Part shown: positions 27,438 through 36,474 of the stretch, in pieces
How positions within the stretch are numbered: the stretch's first letter is position 1
Layout: every line of letters starts with the position of its first letter
NCBI RefSeq assembly: GCF_000407145.1
Contig: NZ_KE136472.1
Location: 1-64,000, forward strand
Direction of reading: 5' to 3'
Length of the DNA: 64,000 nucleotides
Origin: Enterococcus caccae ATCC BAA-1240
GTDB lineage: Bacteria; Bacillota; Bacilli; Lactobacillales; Enterococcaceae
Position numbers and translations under genes: made by a program
Notes under the pieces: generated by a model
Told to the model about the DNA's origin: nothing
The model's input: the letters and a program-made list of their open reading frames with translations, nothing else
Database searches by the model: none

Positions 27438-27593
27438 AACACCACAACCTTTCTTATCTAGTGTAGTAGATAAAGCGATTGAACAGTGTGCATCCTTTCT
27501 ATTTTAAAGTTTTTTTAACGAATTTAAGAAAAAGTATAACATAACTGTCAACTTATCTTATACTTTAGATAGAAGGTAAAACTGGAGGAGATT

Positions 27594-28448
27594 ATGAGAA
27601 CAGAAAAAGAAATGTTTCAACTAATTTTAGATACAGCGAAAAACGATTCTAGAATATTGGCAGTTGGGCTAAATGGTTCGCGAACCAATAAAGCTGCTCC
27701 GAGAGATTTATTTCAAGATTATGATGTTGTTTACGTTGTAGAATCCGTTGAAGACTTTGTTAAAGAGACGGCATGGATCGATAAATTTGGCTCGCGTTTA
27801 ATTATGCAAACACCAGAAGATATGACATTATTCCCGCCAACTGGAAATGGCAGGTTCACTTATTTAATGTTGTTTGAAGATGGTAACCGGATCGACTTAA
27901 CCTTATGTCCAAAAGAGCAGGCTAATACTTGGAATGAAGGTGATCGGTTAGCTGAGGTTTTATTAGATAAAAATCATATATTACCTAATTTAAGTGTTGC
28001 CACCGATCAAGATTACTGGGTCAAACAGCCAAGTCAAGCTGAGTTTTCGGATTGTTGTAATGAATTTTGGTGGGTTAGTACATACGTTGTTAAAGGATTA
28101 TACCGTAATGAACTATTCTATGCAGCGGATCATCTAAATGAAATCTGCCAAAAAGAACTTCTTCGTTTGCTCTCTTGGTATGTAGCAGGTGAAATTGAGT
28201 ACAAGTTTAGTGTTGGTAAAAATTATAAATATCTACCTAACTATTTAAGTGAAGAACAATATCAAGCCATCTTAAGAACAATGAATATCGCCAGTATTCC
28301 ATTGGCATGGGATGCTTTGATTTCATTACAAAACCAGTTCGATTATTACGCTCAGGTGTTTTCCAAAAAGAACAATTTGGTTTATGATCAGAATACTGCA
28401 GAAAAAGTCAAAGATTATACAAAAGTTTTTAGACTAGAGTGGAATTAG
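27594..28448 (+). CDS. Aminoglycoside 6-adenylyltransferase-like protein (AadK/ANT(6) family)
   Basis: A 284-residue nucleotidyltransferase of the streptomycin adenylyltransferase family, the same length as Bacillus AadK. The polymerase-beta-like site is visible: G28-S29 in LNGSRTNK and the paired acids D42 and D44 in QDYDVV. Further typical stretches are DLTLCPK and CCNEFWWVSTYVVKGL. It would transfer AMP from ATP to the 6-hydroxyl of streptomycin if active. Codon use looks like that of its neighbours and no mobile element flanks it, so it seems to be a resident chromosomal gene. ATG 27594 follows TGGAGGAG. Confidence 0.85.
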   Translation: MRTEKEMFQLILDTAKNDSRILAVGLNGSRTNKAAPRDLFQDYDVVYVVESVEDFVKETAWIDKFGSRLIMQTPEDMTLFPPTGNGRFTYLMLFEDGNRIDLTLCPKEQANTWNEGDRLAEVLLDKNHILPNLSVATDQDYWVKQPSQAEFSDCCNEFWWVSTYVVKGLYRNELFYAADHLNEICQKELLRLLSWYVAGEIEYKFSVGKNYKYLPNYLSEEQYQAILRTMNIASIPLAWDALISLQNQFDYYAQVFSKKNNLVYDQNTAEKVKDYTKVFRLEWN

Positions 28449-28858
28449 CTAGTCAATCGAGTGATGTTACAGAAAAAAAGATGCTATTAAGTGACTGATT
28501 AAAGTTTAATGTAAATAAATAATAATTTAACGAAATATATTGTCAAATAGTCTTTTTTCCTCTCCCTTATGTGTGGTAGAATGGTAGGTACACTGTATCA
28601 AATTTTGTTGGTTCCTGCTCACTAAAAAATAAACATTTATATATATAAAATATAAATTTTTCTCATATGTAGGCAAATTAATTGAAGATTGCCGGAATTT
28701 TAACTACACTGTCTTTAAAATGCAGTTATGAAAGCAATAATTAGGGGAAAAGTTAAAGCAATCAAGAGGAAGCACCCATTCTTTTTGTACTATTGTTAGA
28801 TCAGGAAAAGTAATCCATCAAAATAAGTATATAAATCATAAAAAAGGAAGATAGCTCA
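28449..28858 (+). other. Long leader region before the L,D-transpeptidase
   Basis: No coding frame was found. An extended -10, TGGTAGAAT (28574-28582), implies a 5' leader of about 270 bases for the next gene. The leader is AT-rich and I see no known riboswitch pattern in it. Confidence 0.35.
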
Positions 28859-30331
28859 ATGGAAAATGAAGAATCAGTTAGTCGCTCGGCAAAAAATGCA
28901 AGAGCACCCCATAATAAAAATCAACCAAATAATAAAAAGAAAAAATGGTTAGTTCCATTAGTTGGTTTGTTGATTTGTTTAGCATTAGTATTCACTGGCG
29001 GACTTGTCTATTTTCAATCGCACTTTTTCATTACAGCAAAGGCCAATGGTGTTGATATTAGTTTGTTGAACGCTAAAGCAGCCAAAGATAAGCTAGAACA
29101 GCTGAATAAAGCTGAAGATGTTGTGATTAAGATGAATGGTAAAGAAGAAAAAATAGCTTTACCTGTAAAATATGAAATCACAGAAGAGTATTTGAAACAA
29201 AATATTGGTGACCGTTCAATTAAATTACCAATTAATGAAGACTACAAGAACGAATTAAAAAACAAGTTAAATGAGCTTTCATTTGAAGCAGGAACACCAA
29301 GTCAAGATGCTCGGGTGGAAAAAGTTGACGGTAGTTATCAAATCGTACCGGAACAAATCGGAACAGCGGTTGATAAAGAAGCGTTGATGAACCAAGTGTT
29401 GAAAGATGTTGACGAAAACAAAGGTAACTATGTTTATGATGTGAAAGATTTTTATCAAAAACCGACTGTAACAAAAGACGATAAAAAATTACAAGAACAG
29501 TTGACATTACTATCGAAAAAAGAAAATAAATCGATTACGCTTGATATCAATGGTGAAAAGTTAACACTTACCAAAGAAGAGTTACAATCATTTATGGATA
29601 CAGCAGGTAACGTTGATCCAAATAAAGTGTATGCTTGGGTAGAACAAACCAACCAAAAATATGGGTCGATTTTTAAACCAATTATTTTTAAAAATGTTCA
29701 TGGTGTGACAACGAAATACAAAAACAATGGTAGCTATGGTTGGGATATCAACATGCCACAAACGAGAGATCTACTTGTTCAAGCAATCAACAGTGACAAA
29801 GATACTGAAGTAATCACTGTACCGATTGATGGTGATGTGACACAATCTTCAACAGTTGATAAGGATTATGTAGAAATTGATCTGAATGATCAAAAAATGT
29901 ACTTCTTTAAAGATGGTGTTAAAGTTGTTGAAACAGATGTTATCACTGGTCGTTATAATAAAGGGACTGCAACTGTGCCAGGATTCCACACTATTTTGTA
30001 CAAAGATACAGATACAAAATTAGAAGGTGAAATGCTTGATGGTTCAAAATATAGCGTACCTGTAAAATATTGGATGCCATTAAAAAGCTTTGGTGGTGTG
30101 GTTACTCAAATAGGAATCCATGATGCAGATTATAAAGCAGAATATTTTGGGAATAAACAAGCTTATAAAACTAATTTTGGAAGTAACGGTTGTATTAATA
30201 CACCGGGTGCTGCAGTTGCTCAAATTTTCAACGGTGCCTATGCTGGAATGCCGGTAATTATTTATGGACACATTTATGATGATGCGCCAGGAGAGTTTGA
30301 CAAACCGGTTGATTATGGTGAGCCAGCATAA
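28859..30331 (+). CDS. L,D-transpeptidase with YkuD domain (Ldtfs-like)
   Basis: Makes 3-3 peptide cross-links in peptidoglycan, which gives beta-lactam-insensitive cross-linking in enterococci. The 490-residue protein has a short basic cytoplasmic tail and a membrane anchor (WLVPLVGLLICLALVFTGGL, about 30-49). An extracellular region related to the PG-binding_4/VanW-associated domains follows, then a YkuD domain with H421 (GIHDADY) and the nucleophile C445 in GSNGCINTP. Length and layout match the enterococcal Ldt enzymes. ATG 28859 follows AAGGAAG. It is monocistronic with a terminator at 30344. In E. faecalis this gene also lies close to thrS, a class B PBP and rpmG. Confidence 0.92.
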   Translation: MENEESVSRSAKNARAPHNKNQPNNKKKKWLVPLVGLLICLALVFTGGLVYFQSHFFITAKANGVDISLLNAKAAKDKLEQLNKAEDVVIKMNGKEEKIALPVKYEITEEYLKQNIGDRSIKLPINEDYKNELKNKLNELSFEAGTPSQDARVEKVDGSYQIVPEQIGTAVDKEALMNQVLKDVDENKGNYVYDVKDFYQKPTVTKDDKKLQEQLTLLSKKENKSITLDINGEKLTLTKEELQSFMDTAGNVDPNKVYAWVEQTNQKYGSIFKPIIFKNVHGVTTKYKNNGSYGWDINMPQTRDLLVQAINSDKDTEVITVPIDGDVTQSSTVDKDYVEIDLNDQKMYFFKDGVKVVETDVITGRYNKGTATVPGFHTILYKDTDTKLEGEMLDGSKYSVPVKYWMPLKSFGGVVTQIGIHDADYKAEYFGNKQAYKTNFGSNGCINTPGAAVAQIFNGAYAGMPVIIYGHIYDDAPGEFDKPVDYGEPA

Positions 30332-30343
30332 AATAATAAGTAA

Positions 30344-30371
30344 AAGAAGTCCAGTAGGGCTTCTTTTTTTA
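30344..30371 (+). terminator. Terminator after the L,D-transpeptidase gene
   Basis: AAGAAGTCC and GGGCTTCTT (one T-G pair) with loop AGTA and a run of seven T. The following 30372-30686 stretch is AT-rich, with nothing recognised. Confidence 0.88.
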
Positions 30372-30686
30372 TTTAAAAAATCTTAATACATACGGAAAAA
30401 CAAGCAAATAGAAATAGTCATATTATGTTTTAGGGAATAAATAAACGTCTTGAAGTAGATTTAAACTATTAAGCAAATGATATGTATGATAAAATTTTAT
30501 TATAATTCATTTTTATGAGTAAGTAATAGCTATTTGTAAAATGAATTTGAATTATCATGTTTAGAGAAAGATATTCTTGGTAATAATTAGATAGGATAGT
30601 TTTTTATGGTGGTCTTAAATCAGAGCATAATAAAAGAGTAGATTAATGTTTTCAAATGAATATAGTTTGTATGAGGGGAATAACAT

Positions 30687-30860
30687 GTGGAGATCTCTCA
30701 AATCGTGATTTCTTATGCAGGAACAAATCCGAGAGACTTAAAGGATATAGAAATAGACTTACGAACAGTTGGTGGTTTCTTTGATAAAATAGTTAGTCCG
30801 GGATTTTCATGTTCTCCGATTCAACAGCGATTAGAAGGGAAATTAGGTTCTGCTAAATAG
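30687..30860 (+). pseudogene. 57-residue fragment resembling an alpha/beta lipase
   Basis: A short open frame from GTG 30687 (with GAGGGG eight bases upstream) encodes a protein containing IVISYAGTNPRDLKDIEIDL. That is like the core of Mbeg1-type or class 3 lipase-like proteins, which have VSYAGT followed by acidic residues. The catalytic GxSxG part is absent, and a stop ends the frame after LGSAK. It is most likely a remnant of a larger gene, although it still has a ribosome site. A novel small protein cannot be excluded. Confidence 0.4.
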
Positions 30861-30950
30861 AAAGAAGAAATAAGAGAGTTGAAAGAATGAGCAAAAGAAT
30901 ATCTAAAAAGTAATACTTTTTTTAAAACTATCAGAACAGGAGCGAAAAAC

Positions 30951-31130
30951 ATGCCATTTATTCACGTAGAATTAGTCGAAGGACGCAGTGAGGAACAACT
31001 AACGAACATGGTCAAGGAAATAACCGAAGTCGTTTCTAAAAATACGGGAGCACCTCAGGAGAATATCCACGTTATTGTAAATGAAATGAAAAAAGGCCGC
31101 TATGCGCAAGGGGGAGAATGGAAAAAATAA
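30951..31130 (+). CDS. 4-oxalocrotonate tautomerase family protein
   Basis: A 59-residue tautomerase subunit. The N-terminal proline that acts as the general base after methionine removal is present ([17 protein letters not shown]). The family's helix and the closing strand region ([17 protein letters not shown]) are also present. Such proteins assemble as hexamers. The natural substrate is unknown in Firmicutes lacking catechol pathways. ATG 30951 follows CAGGAG. It stands just before the thrS T-box leader. Confidence 0.9.
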   Translation: MPFIHVELVEGRSEEQLTNMVKEITEVVSKNTGAPQENIHVIVNEMKKGRYAQGGEWKK

Positions 31131-31147
31131 TCATTTTTAAGAAATAC

Positions 31148-31176
31148 TTGCTTTTTATTTCAAGAAGTGTTTAAAT
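31148..31176 (+). promoter_or_regulatory. Probable promoter of the thrS leader
   Basis: TTGCTT (31148-31153), 17 bases, TTAAAT (31171-31176). It is placed correctly for a T-box RNA starting near 31184. The -10 is weak. Confidence 0.45.
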
Positions 31177-31187
31177 TAACACATAAA

Positions 31188-31423
31188 TGATTGATGAGAA
31201 AGACAACTGAACTTGCAAGCAGTCTTTTAGAGAGGAAAATCTTGGCTGAAAATTTTCCAGACCCGCACAAGGAATGACCACTTTTTCCAACCTTTGTCGA
31301 AACAAAGGCGGTCGCACCGTTAATACGCTTGAGGAACATGGCTGTTTGCTATGTTTAAAAATAGGTGGAACCACGAACTTTTCGTCCTAGTATCTGATTT
31401 AGTATCAGGTACTAGGACTTTTT
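31188..31423 (+). promoter_or_regulatory. T-box riboswitch for thrS (threonine specifier ACC)
   Basis: The leader carries the conserved T-box sequence AGGTGGAACCACG (31363-31375), which pairs with the tRNA acceptor end. A terminator hairpin follows (GTCCTAGTA to TACTAGGAC, 31384-31418, then T-run). The 3' side of stem I reads GAATGACCAC, with ACC (31277-31279) as the specifier codon, a threonine codon. Uncharged tRNA-Thr should stabilise the antiterminator and switch on thrS. Confidence 0.93.
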
Positions 31424-31511
31424 GCATTTTTTCAAAATTTTGCAAAGTACGGTTCAAATAAAGTGAATACACGATCTTTTCAATCATAATTTACTAAAGG
31501 AGGAAACAAAA

Positions 31512-33452
31512 ATGTCAATTAAAATCACATTTCCAGATGGCGCAGTCAAAGAATTTGAGGCTGGTTCATCAACGTTAGACATCGCTAAAAGTATCAGTAA
31601 CAGTTTAGCTAAAAAAGCATTAGCAGGGAAATTCAATGGTATATTAATAGATTTGACTCGCCCGATCGAAGAAGACGGAAGTATTGAAATCGTAACACCA
31701 GATCATGAGGATGCGCTCGGTATTTTACGCCATTCATCTGCTCACTTAATGGCTAATGCTTTACGTCGTTTATTCCCAAAGATCAAATTCGGTGTAGGTC
31801 CAGCCATTGATTCTGGTTTTTACTATGATACTGATAATGGTGAAAATCCAATAACAGCAGAAGATTTACCAGCGATTGAAGCTGAAATGATGAAAATCGT
31901 GAAAGAAAACAACCCAATCGTCCGTAAAGTTGTTTCTAAGGGTGAAGCGCTAGAATTATTTGCGGATGATCCTTACAAAGTTGAATTGATTTCAGAGCTT
32001 CCAGAAGATGAAGTCATCACTGTTTACGACCAAGGAGATTTCGTTGATTTATGTCGTGGTGTCCATGTACCATCAACTGGTCGTATTCAAGTATTCCAAT
32101 TATTATCAGTAGCTGGTGCGTATTGGAGAGGAAATTCTAACAACCAAATGATGCAACGTATTTACGGAACAGCCTTTTTCGATAAGAAAGACTTAAAAGA
32201 ATTTATCAAAATGCGTGAAGAAGCCAAAGAACGCGATCACCGTAAATTAGGGAAAGAGCTTGATTTATTCATGCTTAATCCAGATGTTGGTTCTGGTTTG
32301 CCATTCTGGTTACCTAAAGGTGCAACAATCCGTCGTACAATCGAGCGTTATATCACAGATAAAGAAATCAGCTTAGGGTATCAACATGTGTATACACCAA
32401 TCATGGCCAATGTTGAGTTTTATAAGAGATCAGGACACTGGGATCACTATCATGAAGACATGTTCCCACCAATGGATATGGGAGATGGCGAAATGTTAGT
32501 CCTTCGCCCAATGAACTGCCCGCATCATATGATGGTGTATAAAAATGATATCCATAGTTATCGTGAATTACCAATTAGAATCGCCGAACTTGGGATGATG
32601 CATCGTTATGAAAAATCTGGGGCTTTATCTGGGTTACAACGTGTGCGTGAAATGACATTGAATGATGGGCATACATTTGTTCGTCCAGATCAAATCAAAG
32701 AAGAATTCTTGCGTACACTGAAATTAATGGTGGAAGTCTATGCTGATTTTGATGTAACAGATTATCGTTTCCGTTTAAGCTTAAGAGATCCGAATAACAA
32801 AGAAAAATATTTCGATGATGATGCAATGTGGGAAAGATCTCAAACAATGATCAAAGAAGCAGCGGATGAAGCAGGAATCGATTATTTTGAAGCCGAAGGT
32901 GAAGCTGCTTTTTACGGCCCTAAACTTGATGTTCAAGTGAAAACTGCATTAGGTATGGAGGAAACACTTTCTACAATTCAAATCGATGCACTTTTACCAG
33001 AACGTTTTGATTTGACTTATGTAGGGGAAGATGGAGAAAATACACACCGTCCACTAGTTATCCATAGAGGAATCGTTTCTACAATGGAACGTTTCGTAGC
33101 ATACTTGACAGAAGTATACAAAGGCGCTTTCCCAACTTGGTTAGCACCGATCCAAGCAACTATTATTCCTGTATCTGTTGAAGCTCATTCTGATTATGCG
33201 TATGAAGTGAAAAAACGCCTGCAAGAACAAGGGTTACGCATTGAAGTAGACGATCGTAATGAGAAAATGGGTTACAAGATCCGTGCCTCTCAAACACAAA
33301 AAATCCCTTACCAAATCGTGGTTGGGGATAAAGAGATGGATGACGCAACGGTTAATATCCGTCGCTATGGTAGTAAAGAAACAGAAGTGATCGATTTAAA
33401 TATCTTTGTGGATAGCATGGTCGCAGATGTAGCAAATTATAGTAGAAGATAA
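31512..33452 (+). CDS. thrS: Threonyl-tRNA synthetase
   Basis: Charges tRNA-Thr. The 646-residue class II synthetase has an N-terminal TGS domain ([12 protein letters not shown] onwards, about 1-62). An editing domain with [11 protein letters not shown] and GFYYD follows, then the class II core with [12 protein letters not shown] and [15 protein letters not shown], and an anticodon-binding domain at the C terminus ([13 protein letters not shown] onwards). ATG 31512 follows AAAGGAGG. Expression is controlled by the T-box leader upstream. Confidence 0.97.
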   Translation: MSIKITFPDGAVKEFEAGSSTLDIAKSISNSLAKKALAGKFNGILIDLTRPIEEDGSIEIVTPDHEDALGILRHSSAHLMANALRRLFPKIKFGVGPAIDSGFYYDTDNGENPITAEDLPAIEAEMMKIVKENNPIVRKVVSKGEALELFADDPYKVELISELPEDEVITVYDQGDFVDLCRGVHVPSTGRIQVFQLLSVAGAYWRGNSNNQMMQRIYGTAFFDKKDLKEFIKMREEAKERDHRKLGKELDLFMLNPDVGSGLPFWLPKGATIRRTIERYITDKEISLGYQHVYTPIMANVEFYKRSGHWDHYHEDMFPPMDMGDGEMLVLRPMNCPHHMMVYKNDIHSYRELPIRIAELGMMHRYEKSGALSGLQRVREMTLNDGHTFVRPDQIKEEFLRTLKLMVEVYADFDVTDYRFRLSLRDPNNKEKYFDDDAMWERSQTMIKEAADEAGIDYFEAEGEAAFYGPKLDVQVKTALGMEETLSTIQIDALLPERFDLTYVGEDGENTHRPLVIHRGIVSTMERFVAYLTEVYKGAFPTWLAPIQATIIPVSVEAHSDYAYEVKKRLQEQGLRIEVDDRNEKMGYKIRASQTQKIPYQIVVGDKEMDDATVNIRRYGSKETEVIDLNIFVDSMVADVANYSRR

Positions 33453-33472
33453 TAACAAAGAGATGAAAAAAG

Positions 33473-33516
33473 AGTGTTTAGTTCCAAGAAATCATGAGGA
33501 GCTAAACACTTTTTTC
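33473..33516 (+). terminator. Terminator after thrS
   Basis: AGTGTTTAG and CTAAACACT with nested TCC/GGA pairing, then TTTTTTC. Confidence 0.88.
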
Positions 33517-33635
33517 ATCATTGACTCAATAAAAATTAAATATTTTCTTAGTAAGAGGATTCCCTCTATTTTTTTTTGTGTTTTTTCGTTACAATAGAGA
33601 AGCGAGACTTTTCTCATATGGAGGATTAAGAATAA

Positions 33636-35753
33636 ATGAAAAAACTGAGCTTTTTAGATAAATTAAAAAATGATAATGAAGAACCCATGACACAAAAAAG
33701 TAAAAAATCACATATTCCATTTCGGTTGAACTTATTGTTTTTTGTGATTTTTGGTTTGTTTGTGGCGTTGATCGTTCGCTTAGGGTATTTACAGATCGCT
33801 GAAGGACAGCAATATGCACAAAAAGCCGAAGAAAATTCGGCATTAAGAATCAAAACCAGTGCTCCTCGTGGTGAGATTTATGATGCAAAGGGCAATTTAT
33901 TAGTAGGAAATAAAGCAAATTTAGCAATCACATATACACGTGGCAAAAAAGTTCAAGCAAAAGATATAGTACCAGTCGCAAATAAAGTGAATGATTTGAT
34001 TCATGTACCCGCAGACGAATTATCAGAACGAGATAAAAAAGATTTCTGGTTAGCAAATCCTGAAAATTTGAAAGCTGCGCAAAAACGGTTAACAGATGCA
34101 GATAGAACAGATGAAAAAGGAAACAAGATCACGGACGAGGGGACTTTGTACGTAAAAACAGTCGAAAAAGTAACACCAGAAGAAATCAATTTTGATGAGC
34201 ATACTATGCAAGCAGCTACGATTTTCAAACGAATGAATGCTGTTCAGGAATTAAATACGGCTTTCATTAAAAATGAAGGTGTTACTCAGAATGAAATTGC
34301 GATAATTGGTGAGCATACATCAGAAATTGCTGGGGTTTCAACAGGAATGGACTGGGATCGGGAATATCCTCAAACTACGGATCTTAGAAGTCTATTAGGA
34401 AAAGTCTCTTCGCAAAAAGCTGGTTTACCTGCCGAGGAAGTAGATGAATATATCACAAAAGGATATGAACTAAATGATCGTGTAGGCACAAGCTATTTAG
34501 AAAAACAATATGAAGAGGTTCTTCAAGGCCAAAAAGGCATTTCAGAAGTAACATTAGATAATAAAGGAAAAGCACTTACACAAACACCTGTTAAAGAAGG
34601 TAAAAAAGGGGAAAATTTAAAATTAACGATCGATATGGCTTTTCAAGCGAAGATCGAAGAAGTTGTTAGAGCTCAGTACCAGCAGCTATTAGCAACGGGA
34701 AATGCCGCGTATTCAGATGGAGCATACGTTGTTGTCATGAATCCTAAAACAGGTGCTGTGATGGCAATGGTTGCGCTAGATCGTGATTTAGCTACGAATG
34801 AATTGACCTCTAATCCATTGGCTACGATCAATAAAGCTTTCGAACCAGGGTCAGTAGTAAAAGGAGCCACAATTTCAGCTGGGTATGAGCAAGGTGTGAT
34901 TACTGGAAATGATGTACTGATCGATGAACCGCTACAAATATACGGAAGTGAACAGAAATCATCTGTATTTAATAAGATTCCAGGAAATCAAATTCCGCTT
35001 AGCGCAGAACAAGCTTTAGAATATTCATCAAATGCTTATATGATGAAATTAGTATTAAAAATGATGAAAACAGACTACCAATACAATATGGTTTTACCTT
35101 ATCAAACTGGCGATCCTACATTATTTAATGTGTTACGTAAGACATTTGGCGAGTATGGAATGGGTGTTTCGACGGGTATTGACTTGCCAGGAGAATCAAC
35201 AGGACTTTCTAATAAGGACTTTGATTCAGATTTAGCACCAATGCCAGGTCATTTACTAGATTTATCTTTTGGTCAGTACGATACTTACACAGCAATGCAA
35301 CTAGCACAATATGCTTCAACTGTGGCAAATGGAGGCACTCGGATTGCACCGCGTATCGTTGATGGTATTTATGAAAATAAAGAGGACGGTTCACTGGGTC
35401 AGCTAAAAGAGGAAGTGAAACCTAAAGAGTTGAACAAAGTTGATATCAGCTCAGAGCAAATGGATATCATTCAAAAAGGTTTTTATGATGTGGTACATGG
35501 AAATGGTATCTTTACAACAGGAAAATATATGCAAGGTGCAGCTCTTGATATTGCTGCTAAAACAGGTACGGCTGAAACCAATGTAGGAGAGCATGTTACT
35601 GTTAATAGTAACGTAGTTGCTTATGCACCGTCTAATGATCCAGAAATTGCTGTGAGTGTGATTTTACCTCACTTAACTAGCGAAAGTACTCGACCTAACC
35701 AATCAATGGTGACTGCGATTGTTAATGCATATGCTGAATATAAAGCGCAATAA
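33636..35753 (+). CDS. pbpA: Class B penicillin-binding protein (elongation type, PbpA/PBP2b-like)
   Basis: A monofunctional D,D-transpeptidase for septal or side-wall peptidoglycan. The 705-residue protein has one N-terminal membrane helix (LLFFVIFGLFVALIVRLGYL, about 33-52), the dimerisation region with APRGEIYDAKGNLL, and a transpeptidase domain. The catalytic motifs are S406-VV-K409, S464-S-N466 and K642-T-G644. The arrangement fits the PbpA(2b) protein found next to rpmG and thrS in E. faecalis. ATG 33636 follows GGAGG. A TACAAT at 33590-33595 may be its -10. Confidence 0.92.
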   Translation: MKKLSFLDKLKNDNEEPMTQKSKKSHIPFRLNLLFFVIFGLFVALIVRLGYLQIAEGQQYAQKAEENSALRIKTSAPRGEIYDAKGNLLVGNKANLAITYTRGKKVQAKDIVPVANKVNDLIHVPADELSERDKKDFWLANPENLKAAQKRLTDADRTDEKGNKITDEGTLYVKTVEKVTPEEINFDEHTMQAATIFKRMNAVQELNTAFIKNEGVTQNEIAIIGEHTSEIAGVSTGMDWDREYPQTTDLRSLLGKVSSQKAGLPAEEVDEYITKGYELNDRVGTSYLEKQYEEVLQGQKGISEVTLDNKGKALTQTPVKEGKKGENLKLTIDMAFQAKIEEVVRAQYQQLLATGNAAYSDGAYVVVMNPKTGAVMAMVALDRDLATNELTSNPLATINKAFEPGSVVKGATISAGYEQGVITGNDVLIDEPLQIYGSEQKSSVFNKIPGNQIPLSAEQALEYSSNAYMMKLVLKMMKTDYQYNMVLPYQTGDPTLFNVLRKTFGEYGMGVSTGIDLPGESTGLSNKDFDSDLAPMPGHLLDLSFGQYDTYTAMQLAQYASTVANGGTRIAPRIVDGIYENKEDGSLGQLKEEVKPKELNKVDISSEQMDIIQKGFYDVVHGNGIFTTGKYMQGAALDIAAKTGTAETNVGEHVTVNSNVVAYAPSNDPEIAVSVILPHLTSESTRPNQSMVTAIVNAYAEYKAQ

Positions 35754-35815
35754 GATTTGTAAAGTAGTTTTCCTTTACAAATTTCGTTAAAAGGGTAGAA
35801 ATTCCTGAATAAACA

Positions 35816-35824
35816 TGATATGAT
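35816..35824 (+). promoter_or_regulatory. Extended -10 promoter for rpmG
   Basis: TGATATGAT (TGn plus TATGAT) lies 56 bases before the rpmG start. Confidence 0.5.
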
Positions 35825-35880
35825 ATTTGAGGCTAAGAAATATCTTAGAAATACGAAATTAGATATAGGAGGGAAAACAC

Positions 35881-36030
35881 ATGCGCGTAAACATTACTTT
35901 AGAATGTACTTCTTGTAAAGAACGTAACTACCTAACAAGCAAAAATAAACGTAACAATCCTGATCGTTTGGAAAAACAAAAATATTGCCCACGTGAAAGA
36001 AAAGTTACTTTACACCGTGAAACGAAATAA
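35881..36030 (+). CDS. rpmG: Ribosomal protein L33
   Basis: A 49-residue basic 50S subunit protein beginning [12 protein letters not shown] and ending TLHRETK, typical of L33. It keeps three zinc-ligand-like cysteines (C9, C12, C36). The fourth position is not cysteine (KYCPRERK), as in the zinc-independent or degenerate L33 paralogues of low-GC bacteria. ATG 35881 follows AGGAGGG. Monocistronic. Confidence 0.95.
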   Translation: MRVNITLECTSCKERNYLTSKNKRNNPDRLEKQKYCPRERKVTLHRETK

Positions 36031-36044
36031 GGTTTTTAATTATA

Positions 36045-36085
36045 GCGCTAAACCCTTGTCATAAAAGGGTTTAGCGCGTTTTTTA
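36045..36085 (+). terminator. Terminator after rpmG
   Basis: GCGCTAAACCCTT and AAGGGTTTAGCGC, a 13-bp perfect stem, followed by GTTTTTTATTTTG. Confidence 0.95.
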
Positions 36086-36474
36086 TTTTGCCAATCTACT
36101 GATGTAACGCTGTGGAATCTTCTAAACGATCAAATTTTCAACGAGTAGTACGACAATCACTAACCCGTCTTAAAATGTTCCCATCTACTATCATTATCTG
36201 GCCCATATAAAAACCGCCTTACATATAAGTATGCAAGGCGGAAGTAAATTGTTTTATCTAACAAAATAATTACTATCATAACGATTTTTGTTCCTATTGA
36301 AGTAAATTTGAGTGAAAAATCTAAATAACTCTTTTTTTTAACGTTAATTTTTCATATACTGTTATAATAGGGTTTTATTTTTTTTGTTCACAAAATGTTA
36401 AGAAAAAATTAAATGCTTCAAAAGTGCATCTAAAATATTTCTATTGTGTTACATTGTTGTTGAAGGAGTTTTTC
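36086..36474 (+). other. Non-coding gap with an orphan minus-strand terminator
   Basis: I see no gene in either strand. CCGCCTT (36214-36220) and AAGGCGG (36235-36241), with inner CATA/TATG, form a strong hairpin with five A on its left, so it would terminate leftward (minus-strand) transcription. No minus-strand gene lies to its right. The plus-strand promoter for the next gene is at 36360. Confidence 0.5.
36360..36368 (+). promoter_or_regulatory. Extended -10 promoter for the membrane-anchored protein
   Basis: TGTTATAAT, a perfect extended -10, lies 106 bases before the start at 36475. Confidence 0.6.

Noticed and set aside
36086-36213. Possible gene remnant on the minus strand after rpmG
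   Set aside because: Translations of all minus-strand frames break after 16-24 codons and match nothing I can name.
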